Below, piece by piece: positions 36,366 through 46,127 of a stretch of DNA of 52,779 bases (positions are counted from its first letter, which is position 1; the number at the start of each line of letters is the position of its first letter). The DNA is from Planctomycetota bacterium (lineage in GTDB: Bacteria; Planctomycetota; Planctomycetia; Planctomycetales; Planctomycetaceae). Below the pieces are notes generated by a model, which saw only the letters and a list, made by a program, of their open reading frames with translations, searched no databases and was not told the DNA's origin. The stretch is from the NCBI GenBank assembly GCA_027623235.1, contig JAQBVJ010000044.1:1-52779 (forward strand), written 5' to 3'. Both the position numbers and the translations under genes were made by a program.

Positions 36366-36961
36366 CTGGCGAAGAAAAAAGCCATTTCTGACACCGCGAT
36401 CGAAGTCGCCGACATCGAGCAGTCGATTCGAGTGGTCCGCGGCCTGCGCGTGATGCTGGATTCCGACTTGGCAGAACTGTACAAAGTAACAAATGGCCGT
36501 TTGAATGAGCAGGTCTCCGGAAATCCAGACCGGTTTCCAGACGATTTTGCGTTTCAGCTGACGCAGCAAGAGTTTACGTCTTTGATATCGCAAAATGCGA
36601 TATCAAAGAGTGACCGGGGCGGCCGCGGAAACGCCCGTGGGCCTTTACTGAGCATGGCGTCGCGATGCTGTCCAGCGTGCTTCGATCTCCGACGGCGGTT
36701 CAGGTCAACATCGAGATTATGCGAACCTTTGTCCGGCTGCGGCGACTGATGGCCACGCCCGGTGAACTGGTCGAGCAACTGACGAAGCTTGCCGAGGCCG
36801 TCCAACTGCACGACGAGCAAATCCGCATAATTACCGAGGTGCTGCAACAGATGCTCGAAAAGCCCGAGCACCAAATCGTCGAATTGGGTTTGGACGGGAT
36901 CAGGAAGAGTGACAGAATGCAGGGTCGGCGTTGCGACCCGATGAATCCAACCTCCAATTGA
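36366..36961 (+). pseudogene. ORF6N-domain gene, frameshifted and without a normal start
   Basis: The 5' part reads VADIEQSIRVVRGLRVMLDSDLAELY ... NPDRFPDDFAFQLTQQEF, the ORF6N domain of phage-type DNA-binding antirepressors (sequence split here). Near 36625-36632 the frame changes: the following frame reads RPWAFTEHGVAMLSSVL and VNIEIMRTFVRLRRLM, the second half of the same family. One missing A in the GGAAAC run would explain the shift. The expected start methionine before AKKKA is CTG at 36366. Two lesions suggest a decayed gene. It lies 28 bp after the dehydrogenase gene and 11 bp before the oxidoreductase gene. Confidence 0.75.
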
Positions 36962-36972
36962 GGAACTTTCCA

Positions 36973-38262
36973 ATGACACAGCAAAACAAACTTACTCGCC
37001 GCAGCATGCTCAAAGGGACAGCTGCGATTGGGACAACTCTCTGGCTGGGTGGAACGTCGCAGTCTCGCGCGGCGGATTCTCCCAATGAGAAAATCAACAT
37101 TGCCTGCATTGGCATTGGCGGTCGCGGGACTGCCAACGTCGACGGTTGCTCGAAGCAGAACATCGTCGCGCTGTGCGACCTCGACGAGCGGCGGGGGGCT
37201 CGCTCGTTTGAGAAGTTCAAGAACGCAAAGCGGTTCGTTGATTTCCGCAGGATGCTCGATCAGATCGAGAATGAAATCGACGCGGTTGTCGTCAGCACGC
37301 CGGACCACACGCACTTTCATGCGTCGATGCAGGCGATGGGGATGGGCAAGCATCTTTACTGCGAAAAGCCGATGGCCCATTCGGTCTGGGAAGTTCGCCA
37401 GATGACGAACAAGGCGAAGGAGATGAAACTCGCCACACAGCTCGGCGTGCAGCGACACGTGCTGACGAACATGCATCGCTCGGTTGAGCTGATCAAGGGG
37501 GGAGCCATCGGAAAAGTGACCGAAGTACACTCGTGGATCGGCGGCGATCGTGGCATGCCAAGCATCCCGAAGGACAAACCGGAAGTGCCCTCGACACTCG
37601 ACTGGGATCTTTGGGTCGGTCCGGCGCGGGACATCGGCTATCACCCGAGCATCGCTCCGTACGGCTGGCGGTTCTGGTGGGACTACGGCACCGGCGAGAC
37701 CGGCAACTTCGGCTGCCACATCCTCGACATCCCGTTCTGGGCTCTCGACCTGAAATACCCGGACCGAGTCGAAGGCTCGGGCCCGGAACCGCACGAGCTG
37801 ATGACTCCGAAACAGATGAAAACAAAGATGACGTTCAAGGATCAGGGAGTCGACCTGCACTGGTACCACTCGAAAAATGGCCCGGCGATCCTCGAAGAAA
37901 AAGGGATTTCCGGCAAAGGCATGAACACGGTCTTCATTGGCAGCGAGGGCATCCTTGCCACGGGCTTCGGTGGCCGGAAACTGTACCCGGAAGAAAAGTT
38001 CGCCGACTTTAAGGCGCCGGACGAGACGATCAAAAAGTCTCCCGGCTTCTACGAGGAATGGTTCACGGCGATCCGCGGTGGCGAGGCAGCCACGTGCGAC
38101 TTCGAGTACTCCGGCCCGCTCAGCGAAACCGTTCTGCTCGGCAATGTGGGCTACCGGGCAGGGAAGGCCTTCGACTGGAAAGCCAAAACGCTTGAGGTCA
38201 CCGGCAGCGACAAAGCGGCGAGCCTGATCCGCACCGAATTCCGAGCGGGCTGGGAAGTTTGA
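36973..38262 (+). CDS. Gfo/Idh/MocA-family oxidoreductase with Tat leader
   Basis: A 429-residue NAD(P)-dependent oxidoreductase. It starts with a twin-arginine-like signal (TRRSMLKGTAAIGTTLWLGG), then the Rossmann strand INIACIGIGGRGTANV and the family signature STPDHTHFHASMQAMGMGKHLYCEKPM with the catalytic EKP. The second domain (WGSDWDLWVGPARD-like region, LDWDLWVGP) matches planctomycete secreted members acting on sugars or inositols. ATG 36973 is preceded by AGGAAC; the open frame from 36931 would place extra residues before the Tat signal. Confidence 0.9.
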   Translation: MTQQNKLTRRSMLKGTAAIGTTLWLGGTSQSRAADSPNEKINIACIGIGGRGTANVDGCSKQNIVALCDLDERRGARSFEKFKNAKRFVDFRRMLDQIENEIDAVVVSTPDHTHFHASMQAMGMGKHLYCEKPMAHSVWEVRQMTNKAKEMKLATQLGVQRHVLTNMHRSVELIKGGAIGKVTEVHSWIGGDRGMPSIPKDKPEVPSTLDWDLWVGPARDIGYHPSIAPYGWRFWWDYGTGETGNFGCHILDIPFWALDLKYPDRVEGSGPEPHELMTPKQMKTKMTFKDQGVDLHWYHSKNGPAILEEKGISGKGMNTVFIGSEGILATGFGGRKLYPEEKFADFKAPDETIKKSPGFYEEWFTAIRGGEAATCDFEYSGPLSETVLLGNVGYRAGKAFDWKAKTLEVTGSDKAASLIRTEFRAGWEV

Positions 38263-38296
38263 TCGCAGCAAAAATCAGGCCGAAAACGCTGGACAG

Positions 38297-38325
38297 TTGA
38301 CAGTGCCAGAGGCATCGGGCACGAT
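38297..38325 (+). promoter_or_regulatory. Possible promoter of the coaE-rho-ribH-nusB run
   Basis: TTGACA (38297-38302), a 17-nt spacer and CACGAT (38320-38325), 112 bp before coaE. The -35 is perfect, the -10 only partial. Confidence 0.3.
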
Positions 38326-38436
38326 GTTTGCGCTTTCCCAATCGACTCCCTTCGAACACTTTCGGTGCGGTCGCACCTTCACTTGATCCTCTCGCAACGG
38401 ACTGCCAGAGCCCTCCCTTTTTTCTGATCTCACCCC

Positions 38437-39120
38437 GTGTCTTGCGAAGAATCCTCTTCTCGAAGTGCCCCCGTGATCGGCATTGCCGGCGGGGTCGGAT
38501 CCGGAAAAAGTGCTGTGGCTCGCGGCCTGGCCGGGCGACTTCGAGTTTTCGTCGTTGACGCGGACCGGATCGGGCACGACGTTCTCACTCTTCCTCAAAT
38601 CAAACAGCAAATCTTTCAAACCTTCGGGGCCGACGTCTTCGTTTCCGGTGCAGCGACGGGAGAAATCGATCGCCGTCAGCTGGCCAGACGAGTCTTCGGC
38701 GACGAAGCCCACCTCAAAAATTCACTCACCCGACTGGAGTCGATCGTCCATCCCGAGATTCGCCGGCAGATACAGTGTCAGATACGGCAGCACCAGGCAG
38801 ACCACGACGTCATCCTTCTGGACGCGGCAGTGATGCTGGAAGCCGGCTGGAACGACCTCTGCGAAGCTCTGGTGTTTGTCGAAGTGCCGTTCGAAACCCG
38901 CCTCGCCCGAGTCGTCGAAAATCGCGGCTGGGACGAAACTGAACTGCGGCGACGTGAAGCGAGTCAACTTCCACTGAAAGAAAAGACTGAAGCGGCAGAC
39001 TTTGTGATCGACAATTCCGGCAGTCTTGCCGACAGCGTCAACCATTTACACCAGATCGTCCTTGCACTGAAACATCCGCCCGACGAAGTGGCACCACCTC
39101 ATTCAGACGTTCTCACCTGA
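38437..39120 (+). CDS. coaE: Dephospho-CoA kinase
   Basis: A 227-residue P-loop kinase for the last step of coenzyme A synthesis. P-loop [16 protein letters not shown], the [10 protein letters not shown] substrate segment, [16 protein letters not shown] and [20 protein letters not shown] are all family features. It starts with GTG 38437; no in-frame ATG precedes the P-loop. It heads a run of same-strand housekeeping genes (rho, ribH, lipoprotein, nusB) with short gaps. Confidence 0.93.
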   Translation: MSCEESSSRSAPVIGIAGGVGSGKSAVARGLAGRLRVFVVDADRIGHDVLTLPQIKQQIFQTFGADVFVSGAATGEIDRRQLARRVFGDEAHLKNSLTRLESIVHPEIRRQIQCQIRQHQADHDVILLDAAVMLEAGWNDLCEALVFVEVPFETRLARVVENRGWDETELRRREASQLPLKEKTEAADFVIDNSGSLADSVNHLHQIVLALKHPPDEVAPPHSDVLT

Positions 39121-39175
39121 CGAGAGTTCCCCGTCTCGTCTTCTGCTCTATCCCATCTCTTTCGTGGTACTCGCC

Positions 39176-40555
39176 ATGTCCACCGACTGGGCTGAAACCG
39201 ATTCGGCCGCAGCAAAAAGCTCCACCGAGCCGTCAGCCGATTCCGATGTCGTCTTCCCTGCCGACGAACGGTACGAGGAAATCAAAAAGGGTGACGTTCA
39301 TATCGCTCAGCTCCAGCGCATGTCGATGCTCGAACTGCTCGACCTGGCCGAAGCCGAAAAAGTTTCGGACTACAAAGGGCTGAAAAAACAGGATTTGATT
39401 TTTCGAATCCTCAAAGAGCGAACACGACTCAACGGGCTGATGTTTGGTGAAGGGACACTCGAAATCCTTCCGGACGGATTCGGCTTCCTGAGAAGCTCCG
39501 AATACCACTACCTGCCGTGTCCGGATGACATTTACGTTTCGCCAAGTCAGATTCGACGCTTCGGTTTGAAAACGGGAGCAACTGTCGCGGGACAGATTCG
39601 TCCGCCCAAAGAAAACGAACGCTACTTCGCCCTGCTTCGGGTCGAGGCGATTAATGGCAAAGATCCCAACCAGATCGGAGCCATCGTCTCGTTTGATGAC
39701 CTGACGCCGCTGCATCCGGAGAAACGACTGAGACTGGCTGCGGGGCCGGGCGATATCAGCACGCGGGTTGTCGACATGCTCGCTCCGATCGGCTTTGGAC
39801 AGCGCGGACTGATCGTTTCCCCACCGAAAGCCGGAAAGACGATTCTGCTGAAACAGCTCGCCAAAGCCACGATCACAAATCACCCCGACGTCTACGTCAT
39901 CGTGCTGCTCATTGACGAGCGGCCGGAAGAAGTGACGGACATGGAACGCGAGGTTCGTGCTTCAAACTGCGAGGTTGTCAGCAGCACCTTCGATGAACCG
40001 CCAAGCCGTCACATTCAGGTCTCGGAAATGGTCATCGAGAAGGCCAAGCGGATGGTCGAGTACGGCCACGATGTCGTCATCTTTCTCGACTCGATCACGC
40101 GGCTGGCCCGCGCCTGGAATACCGAGATTCCGAACTCGGGAAAGATTCTCAGCGGCGGCGTCGATGCTCACGCGCTGCAGCATCCGAAACGGTTTTTCGG
40201 GGCGGCTCGAAACATCGAGGACGGCGGCAGTCTGACGATCATCGCGACGGCTCTGGTCGATACCGGAAGCAAGATGGACGAAGTCATCTTCGAGGAATTC
40301 AAAGGGACAGGAAACACGGAACTCACGCTCGACCGCAAACTGGTCGAGCGAAGAATCTGGCCGGCGATCGACGTCAATCGGTCGAGCACTCGCCGTGAAG
40401 AACTGCTCATCGATGCCAACGAGCTGGAGCGAATCTGGGTGCTGCGGCGAGTCCTCAACGATATGAACCCGGTCGAGGCGATGGAGTTGCTGACCAGCCG
40501 GATGCGAAAAACGAAAACGAATGAAGAATTTCTGATGACGATGAATCTCAGTTGA
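39176..40555 (+). CDS. rho: Transcription termination factor Rho
   Basis: A 459-residue hexameric RNA helicase. A short acidic N-terminal extension is followed by the Rho N-domain ([22 protein letters not shown]), the cold-shock-like RNA-binding fold ([16 protein letters not shown] ... [13 protein letters not shown]), the Walker A loop ([14 protein letters not shown]), Walker B ([16 protein letters not shown]) and the secondary RNA site ([28 protein letters not shown] region). No large disordered insertion is present. The start is ATG 39176; an in-frame GTG-type codon at 39164 is possible. Confidence 0.97.
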   Translation: MSTDWAETDSAAAKSSTEPSADSDVVFPADERYEEIKKGDVHIAQLQRMSMLELLDLAEAEKVSDYKGLKKQDLIFRILKERTRLNGLMFGEGTLEILPDGFGFLRSSEYHYLPCPDDIYVSPSQIRRFGLKTGATVAGQIRPPKENERYFALLRVEAINGKDPNQIGAIVSFDDLTPLHPEKRLRLAAGPGDISTRVVDMLAPIGFGQRGLIVSPPKAGKTILLKQLAKATITNHPDVYVIVLLIDERPEEVTDMEREVRASNCEVVSSTFDEPPSRHIQVSEMVIEKAKRMVEYGHDVVIFLDSITRLARAWNTEIPNSGKILSGGVDAHALQHPKRFFGAARNIEDGGSLTIIATALVDTGSKMDEVIFEEFKGTGNTELTLDRKLVERRIWPAIDVNRSSTRREELLIDANELERIWVLRRVLNDMNPVEAMELLTSRMRKTKTNEEFLMTMNLS

Positions 40556-40618
40556 GGCTCGCGCTTCGGGCTCCCAGGAATCAGAATTTGAAAATGCTCA
40601 AGAGCAACAGGCAGAGAT

Positions 40619-41116
40619 ATGGCGACCGAAATTGCAGGCAACCTGATTCTTAACGGCGACGCGATCGCGGTCGTGGTCGCGCGGTTTAACGATCTGATAA
40701 CAACGCGACTGCTCGAAGGCGCTGTGAACACGCTGCTTCGGCACGGTGGCTCGGACGAAAACATCACCATCGTGCACGTTCCGGGTTCGTTTGAGATCCC
40801 GCTGATCGCGGATCGGCTCGCAAAGTCCGGAAAGTTCGCGGCAGTCATCTGTCTGGGTGCGGTCATTCAGGGGCAAACGACTCATCACGACTACATCAAT
40901 CATCAGCTCGCCGCAGGGCTCCGCGAAGCCAGCCAGCGATCGGGAATTCCCGTGACCTTCGGTGTTCTGACCTGCCAGACGATGGAGCAGGCAATCGACC
41001 GTGCCGGCGGCAAAGTCGGAAACAAAGGCAACGAGGCGGCGCTGGCGGCTATCGAGATGATCTCAATACTGAAGAAGCTTGACGAGGAAGGGATCACCGA
41101 TGCGTCTGCTTCGTGA
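40619..41116 (+). CDS. ribH: 6,7-dimethyl-8-ribityllumazine synthase
   Basis: A 165-residue riboflavin-pathway enzyme that condenses ribityl-aminouracil with a butanone phosphate. Visible: [43 protein letters not shown] (catalytic His pair) and [19 protein letters not shown]. Typical length for the capsid-forming family. The 3' end overlaps the start of the next gene by 17 bp. Confidence 0.96.
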   Translation: MATEIAGNLILNGDAIAVVVARFNDLITTRLLEGAVNTLLRHGGSDENITIVHVPGSFEIPLIADRLAKSGKFAAVICLGAVIQGQTTHHDYINHQLAAGLREASQRSGIPVTFGVLTCQTMEQAIDRAGGKVGNKGNEAALAAIEMISILKKLDEEGITDASAS

Positions 41117-41711
41117 GCCTCGGCCTGCAGTGTTGTCAGTGCTGATTGTGATCGGATTTTTCGGGCTGAGCGGATGCGAAGAAGAACTACCGCCGATGCT
41201 CGATTTCGACACGAAATTCGCCGACCTGCTCACCGACGCGACCGACCGGGAACTCTGTAAATTCACCTTCTACAAAATCTGCAACCGATACGATTTTTAC
41301 ACGGGTGACAGCATCAACGTCGAAGTGGAAAAGTACGCTCCCGAAGAATGCATGGTGATTCTGGTCTGGCACACGACTGACAATACAGTGAATGGCGGAT
41401 TCCGCCTGGCTTTCAGTGTCCGGTACAACGGTGATCCTGACTTCAGAATCACCGAAAAACATTTCGAGCAGCTTGGCCTTCATGAGCAGAAAACCATTCT
41501 GGCGGAAGTCAGGGATGCGGCGTCTGAAGGCGAGTTGCCCGAGACGCCGAAAGAGCGACAGGCTCTGATGAGGGAGCTCGAAAGAACAGTGATTGAGTCC
41601 TTCGATTCGCGTTTTCGTAACGCGTGCGAAGAGGAAATGGTCGAACACAAACTCGCCGCGTACATTCGAGAGCACGCCGCGGCGCTGTCGCATCTCGACG
41701 AGGCTAAGTGA
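41100..41711 (+). CDS. Unknown lipoprotein between ribH and nusB
   Basis: A 203-residue protein that I do not recognise. It has a lipoprotein signal ending LSGC, then a soluble domain with a mixture of charged residues and two cysteines in KFTFYKICNRYDFY-like spacing (LCKFTFYKICNRY). The start ATG 41100 lies inside ribH and is preceded by GAGGAAGGG, so the two genes are coupled. Its place between ribH and nusB, which are neighbours in many bacteria, marks an insertion particular to this lineage. Confidence 0.75.
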   Translation: MRLLREPRPAVLSVLIVIGFFGLSGCEEELPPMLDFDTKFADLLTDATDRELCKFTFYKICNRYDFYTGDSINVEVEKYAPEECMVILVWHTTDNTVNGGFRLAFSVRYNGDPDFRITEKHFEQLGLHEQKTILAEVRDAASEGELPETPKERQALMRELERTVIESFDSRFRNACEEEMVEHKLAAYIREHAAALSHLDEAK

Positions 41712-41774
41712 TCACGACCCCGTGCCGTTTGTATCAGAGCGGCGTTTTAACGCGTTAAGGAAGTACAGACTTTT

Positions 41775-42245
41775 ATGGCTCGACGTCGACAGGCACGCGA
41801 AGCGGCATTGCAGCTTCTTTTCCAGCGGGACCTCAACCCGGACACGTCTCAGTACGCAGCCCGTGAGAGTCTCGACGATCTGCTGCAGGAACAGGAGCTT
41901 CGCGAATTCGCGTGGCAGATCTACGTTGGCACGATCAGCCGGATTGAGGAGATCGACCTGGAAATCCAGGCCGTCGCCGAAAACTGGACGCTGTCTCGAA
42001 TGGCTCCCACTGACCGAAACGTGATTCGAATGGGCCATTACGAAATGAGCTCGATGGGTACCGCTCCGGCCGTTGTTCTGGATGAGTGCGTCGAGCTGGC
42101 TCGGAATTTTGGCAACGCATCGTCGAGCTCCTTCGTCAACGGAATTCTCGACAAGCTGATCCCGGGTGACCGGGATGCCACTGCATCCGAAGATGAGCCG
42201 GCCTCCAGCACGACCGCAAGCGTCAGCAGCGACGCCGACTCTTAA
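41775..42245 (+). CDS. nusB: Transcription antitermination factor NusB
   Basis: A 156-residue all-helical protein that with NusE binds boxA RNA and supports rRNA transcription. Family segments: RRRQAREAALQLLFQRD, NWTLSRMAPTDRNVIRMGHYEM and APAVVLDECVELARNFGNASSSSFVNGILDKL. The C-terminal 20 residues are a low-complexity Ser/Thr/Asp tail not seen in most NusB proteins. It is convergent with the WD40 gene 39 bp away. Confidence 0.95.
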   Translation: MARRRQAREAALQLLFQRDLNPDTSQYAARESLDDLLQEQELREFAWQIYVGTISRIEEIDLEIQAVAENWTLSRMAPTDRNVIRMGHYEMSSMGTAPAVVLDECVELARNFGNASSSSFVNGILDKLIPGDRDATASEDEPASSTTASVSSDADS

Positions 42246-42284
42246 GATGCGGGCTCGACAGGAAGAAATCACGCGGATCAAAAC

Positions 42285-43178
42285 TTAATCCCCGTCGACG
42301 ATTTTCCACACCCGAGCAGTCCGGTCAAACGCTCCCGACGCCAGCCACCGATCGTTGGGAGACCAGGCGAGGTCATAGACGCTGTTGCGATGGCCAGTGA
42401 GCGATCCTGTGAGTTCCTCCGTACCGGGATTCCAGAGGTGGATCGTCGAATCGGAACTGCCGGACGCGAGTACCTGGCCTGAATGAGAAAAGGCCAGCGA
42501 CTTCACGGATCCACGATGGCCAGTCAGCTTCGTAACTTTCTGCTTTGTTTCGAGATTCCAGATCGTGATGGTAAAGGTGTCGTCTCCGGCTGCGAGCAGT
42601 TTTCCGTCGGGGGAAAACGCGACACTCTGAATGGGCTTCTCGTGAGGGCCCAGATCCGCCACCTGTTTCTGTGTCTCGACACTCCAAAGCCGAACCAGCA
42701 TGTCGTAGCCGGCCGAGGCGATCGTGCTGTCGTCCGGAGAAATCTCCACGCAGTTCACAAAGTCGGTGTGACCTTTGAGCGTCGCGACCGGCTTGCCACC
42801 GGCGACGTCCCACAGGATGGCGTCATTGTCCTGAGCTCCGGAAACCGCGTACTGCCCGTCGCTCGTTGCGGCCATGCTGGTGAGGTATGTTGAATGGCCT
42901 GCCATTGTCATTTCGGTCGCACCGGTCTCGAGGTTCCAGACCCGCAGTGATTTGTCCAGGCTGGCCGACAACAGCTTCTTGTCGCCTGGGAGAAACTGCA
43001 CCGAGCAGACGGCTTCGCGATGTCCGAGCAGCCGCTTGAGTTCTTTACCTTCCGGCAGAGACCAGAGCTTGATGGACTTGTCGAGGCTGCCGCTCGCCAG
43101 AGTTTTTCCATCGGACGAAAACGCGACGGAGTACACCGCGTTGTTGTGCCGAAACGTGTGGACCAGCTTTGCGTTCAT
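42285..43178 (-). CDS. WD40-repeat protein
   Basis: A 297-residue protein consisting of seven WD40 repeats without a signal peptide. Repeats read like VYSVAFSSDGKTLASGSLDKSIKLW and VKSLAFSHSGQVLASGSSDSTIHLW (split by repeat). It should fold as a single propeller in the cytoplasm and bind proteins. It follows the DUF1501 gene by only 8 bp on the same strand. Planctomycetes often pair DUF1501 and DUF1549/WD40 proteins, but the role of this pairing is not known. Confidence 0.88.
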   Translation of the reverse strand: MNAKLVHTFRHNNAVYSVAFSSDGKTLASGSLDKSIKLWSLPEGKELKRLLGHREAVCSVQFLPGDKKLLSASLDKSLRVWNLETGATEMTMAGHSTYLTSMAATSDGQYAVSGAQDNDAILWDVAGGKPVATLKGHTDFVNCVEISPDDSTIASAGYDMLVRLWSVETQKQVADLGPHEKPIQSVAFSPDGKLLAAGDDTFTITIWNLETKQKVTKLTGHRGSVKSLAFSHSGQVLASGSSDSTIHLWNPGTEELTGSLTGHRNSVYDLAWSPNDRWLASGAFDRTARVWKIVDGD

Positions 43179-43186
43179 GCGCGGTC

Positions 43187-44545
43187 CTAAATGAGCTCGT
43201 GCAGCGGCTGGTACTTGCCATGATCGACCAGGTACTGCGGGCGGCCGGTCAGGTCGTCAATCGTCGTCGTGTCCACGTTGAAGCCGAGGTTGTGGTACAG
43301 CGTCGCGAAGATCTCCTGGAAGTGGACTGGACGCGCGATCGCATGCTCGGCCCTGGCATTTGTCGCGCCAATGACCTGACCCGCTCGAATGCCTCCGCCG
43401 GCGAGCATGGCACAACCGACCTGCGGCCAGTGGTCGCGTCCGCCCTTTTTGTTGATCTTCGGAGTTCGACCGAACTCGCCCCAGACGAGAACGGAAACGT
43501 CGTCTTCCATGCCGCGTTCTTTCAGGTCGTCCATCAGAGCGGACAGCGACTGATCGAGCCCTGGCAGATGATCGCGAGCGTTGTCGAAGTTTGTCCCGTG
43601 CGGCTGCCCGTGCCAGTCCCATCGTCCGTAGGAAAGAGTGACGACTCTCGCACCGGCTTCAACGAGCCGTCGCGCGACCAGAAAATCCTCATTGCGCATC
43701 CAGCCGGCGTCGCCGTAGCCGGCCGGTTCAGTCGAGCCAAAACCGTAACGCTCGCGGACTTCCGGAGACTCCTGTTCAAAGTCGAGTGCCTGAGCCAGCC
43801 GGCCGGATGTGAGGATGTCGAAGGCCTGCTGGTAGTAGGTGTCCATCCCGTTGATCGCGTCGTTTGTGTCGAGCTGCGTTTTCAGAAAGTCGATCCGCTT
43901 GAGAAGCTCGTGTCGATTCCGAAGCGCCTTCAGATTCATTCCGTCCAAAACAAGGTCCTGTGTCCCTGACGCATTTGGAGCGAACGGGGCGTGAGCCATT
44001 CCGGCGAATCCGGGCTGACCTGGATCGTGCCAGCCCGCTCCACCGATTTTCGGCTGGAGCGCGACGGTCGCCGGGATTTCGCGATTGACGGGACCTTGCA
44101 GTTTTGAAATTGCCGAGCCAAACGACGGCCAGCCGCCTGGAGGCTGGTTGCGATTCGGATGACCGTGAAGGCACTGAAACGCCGCGTGTTGACCGATCGA
44201 ACCGACCAGGGTGCGGATGACGGCGAGCCGATCTGCGCGCTGTGCCAGCAGCGGAAGGTGCTCGCAGAAATCGATGCCGTCGACATTCGTGCGGATTGGC
44301 GAGAACTCACCGCGGTACTCGACCGGAGCTTCCGGTTTCAGATCCACCATGTCCTGGTGCGGAGGTCCTCCGGTCAGGAAGACCATGATCACGGACTTGT
44401 GCGAGCTGCCGAGGCCGTTTTCCGATTCGGCGCGAAGCAACTGCGGCAGGTTGAGCCCGCCCATCGCCAGGCCGCCGATCTTCAAAAACGATCGTCGTGT
44501 GAGCCCGTCGCAAAGTTCAAAGCCGGAACCGGTAATGTTGAGCAT
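43187..44545 (-). CDS. DUF1501 protein (first of two)
   Basis: A 452-residue sulfatase-fold-related protein of the DUF1501 family with a Tat-like leader (LTRRSFLKIGGLAMGG). Family features: VIMVFLTGGPPHQDMVDLKPEAP, the GIDFCEHLPLLAQ segment, VLVWGEFGRTPKI with DHWPQVGCAMLAGGGI, and the closing LTGRPQYLVDHG. Such proteins are exported, abundant in planctomycetes, and of unknown activity. I chose ATG 44545 (MLNITG) over 44557 because it brings the Tat motif nearer the N-terminus. The WD40 gene follows after 8 bp. Confidence 0.87.
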   Translation of the reverse strand: MLNITGSGFELCDGLTRRSFLKIGGLAMGGLNLPQLLRAESENGLGSSHKSVIMVFLTGGPPHQDMVDLKPEAPVEYRGEFSPIRTNVDGIDFCEHLPLLAQRADRLAVIRTLVGSIGQHAAFQCLHGHPNRNQPPGGWPSFGSAISKLQGPVNREIPATVALQPKIGGAGWHDPGQPGFAGMAHAPFAPNASGTQDLVLDGMNLKALRNRHELLKRIDFLKTQLDTNDAINGMDTYYQQAFDILTSGRLAQALDFEQESPEVRERYGFGSTEPAGYGDAGWMRNEDFLVARRLVEAGARVVTLSYGRWDWHGQPHGTNFDNARDHLPGLDQSLSALMDDLKERGMEDDVSVLVWGEFGRTPKINKKGGRDHWPQVGCAMLAGGGIRAGQVIGATNARAEHAIARPVHFQEIFATLYHNLGFNVDTTTIDDLTGRPQYLVDHGKYQPLHELI

Positions 44546-44557
44546 TGCGTTTCTCAC

Positions 44558-44718
44558 GTAGGCGGATTTCTCGGAAATCCGCAGTTATGTGGTGTGGTCT
44601 TGTCTGATCTGGTTCGAGTCAGTTTGAACCCTCGACCCTCGGCAATTCGATCTGACTTGAAAACGTTGCATTGACATCAAAAACGCAGGACATGCAGATT
44701 TCGGAGAAATCTGCCTAC
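44558..44718. repeat. Inverted pair of 26-nt palindromes between the DUF1501 genes
   Basis: Left copy 44558-44583 (GTAGGCGGATTTCTCGG...) and right copy 44693-44718 are inverted copies. Each is itself a hairpin: GCGGATTTC/GGAAATCCGC at the left, GCAGATTTC/GAAATCTGC at the right. A G-C pair in one corresponds to an A-T pair in the other. The right copy contains the stop codon of the neighbouring DUF1501 gene. Confidence 0.75.
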
Positions 44719-46127
44719 GAAATCAACTCGCGGATCGGTTCGCCGAACGGCAGGATCGGCATCGGCCGGCCGCTGAAGTCCGGGTATTCGACCTGCGTGT
44801 CGACACCGAGGTGTTTGTAAATCGTCGCCCAGAAATCGTTCGGGGTGAGCGGTCGATCCTGCGGATGCTCGCCCTTGGAATTCGTTGAGCCGACAACCTG
44901 TCCGGTTGGCATGCCGCCTCCGGTGACGAGCACTGACATCGCCTGCGGCCAGTGATCTCGGCCTGGCTGATCGACGCCCGTCTGGCTGCCCTTCGTTACG
45001 GAGATGCGCGGCGTCCGTCCGAATTCTCCGGTCACGACGAGCAGCACTTTTTTGTCGAGGCCTCGATTGTGAATGTCCTCGATGAGTGCCGCGATGGCCT
45101 GGTCGAGAATCGGCAGCCTCACGCGAGCATCGTCAAACATGTGACAGTTGACGGCGTGCGAGTCCCAGTTGTACGTCCCGTTTTTCAGCCACTCGACGCC
45201 GCTCTGGTACGGATTCTCCATAACCATCGTCACGAATTTGGAGCCGGCCTCGACGAGCCGCCTTGCGAGCAACGCTCGCTGGCCCCAGCAGTGCCGGCCG
45301 TATTTGTCGCGTAGTTCGTCCGATTCCTGAGAGAGGTCGAAGGCCTTGCGGGTCCGGTCGCTCGTGATCAGGCTGACGGCCTTCTCGTGAAAATGATCCT
45401 GAGCTTCCATCAACCCCGTCTGGTCGATGTCGCGCCGTAATTTGTCGAAGCCCCGCAGCAGCAACTTTCGATCGTCGAGTCGGTCTTCAATTTCTTTCAG
45501 CAGTGAAACGTTCTGAACTTCGAACTTTTCATCCGCCGGGTTTCCAGGCACCGTGAACGGAGCGTAAGACGGGCCGAGATACGCTGAGCCCATCGCGAAC
45601 ACATCGATGCCGTGCCGTCCGTTCGGCGCGTTGCAGATGTAGTTGGGGACTCCGACGTCGCGCTGTTCAAAATACTTCGCGACGATCGAACCGACGGCCG
45701 GAGCATCGTTGACCGTATTCACCGGAGTCTTTGGGACGCGGCTCGTCATGAAGCGCTTGTGCCCGCCGCCGTGGTCGGCAAATTCGTGGGCGATCGACCG
45801 GATCAGCGTGAACCGATCGGCGACTCGGGCCAGGCGAGGCATGTGCTCGCAAATGTCGATGCCGGGAACATTGGTCGGAATCGGGTTGAAGATGCCTCGA
45901 TAATCGCTGGGAGCGTTCGGCTTCATGTCGAACGTCTCCATATGAGGTGGTCCGCCAGGCAGCCAGACATAAATCACGGACGTATCCGGATCGTCAAACG
46001 CCGGACCGGCCTCGGCTTTCAACCTCAGAAACTCTGCAAGTGACAGGCCACCGAGTCCCGCTGTGCCGAGTCGCATGAAATCGCGACGGGAAACGGGCCC
46101 CTGACAGTGTTTTTGAGAGTTCTTCAT
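44715..46127 (-). CDS. DUF1501 protein (second of two)
   Basis: A 470-residue DUF1501 protein with a Tat-type leader (SRRDFMRLGTAGLGG). It has the same landmarks as its neighbour (SVIYVWLPGGPPHMETFDMKP, GIDICEHMPRLARVADRF, VTGEFGRTPRISVTKGSQ, DHWPQAMSVLVTGGGMP) but is clearly a different subfamily, with an extra HEFADHGGGHKRF segment near the N-terminus. The start at ATG 46127 is set by the Tat leader; the open frame extends to 46334 without protein-like sequence. Confidence 0.88.
   Translation of the reverse strand: MKNSQKHCQGPVSRRDFMRLGTAGLGGLSLAEFLRLKAEAGPAFDDPDTSVIYVWLPGGPPHMETFDMKPNAPSDYRGIFNPIPTNVPGIDICEHMPRLARVADRFTLIRSIAHEFADHGGGHKRFMTSRVPKTPVNTVNDAPAVGSIVAKYFEQRDVGVPNYICNAPNGRHGIDVFAMGSAYLGPSYAPFTVPGNPADEKFEVQNVSLLKEIEDRLDDRKLLLRGFDKLRRDIDQTGLMEAQDHFHEKAVSLITSDRTRKAFDLSQESDELRDKYGRHCWGQRALLARRLVEAGSKFVTMVMENPYQSGVEWLKNGTYNWDSHAVNCHMFDDARVRLPILDQAIAALIEDIHNRGLDKKVLLVVTGEFGRTPRISVTKGSQTGVDQPGRDHWPQAMSVLVTGGGMPTGQVVGSTNSKGEHPQDRPLTPNDFWATIYKHLGVDTQVEYPDFSGRPMPILPFGEPIRELIS

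Noticed and set aside
36600..36670. Programmed frameshift in the ORF6N gene
   Set aside because: No slippery heptamer or following structure was seen and the start codon is also lost, so decay is simpler.
36700..38271. Long minus-strand open frame of about 520 codons
   Set aside because: It lies opposite the Gfo/Idh/MocA gene, has no recognisable domain and has the composition expected from a GC-rich antisense frame.
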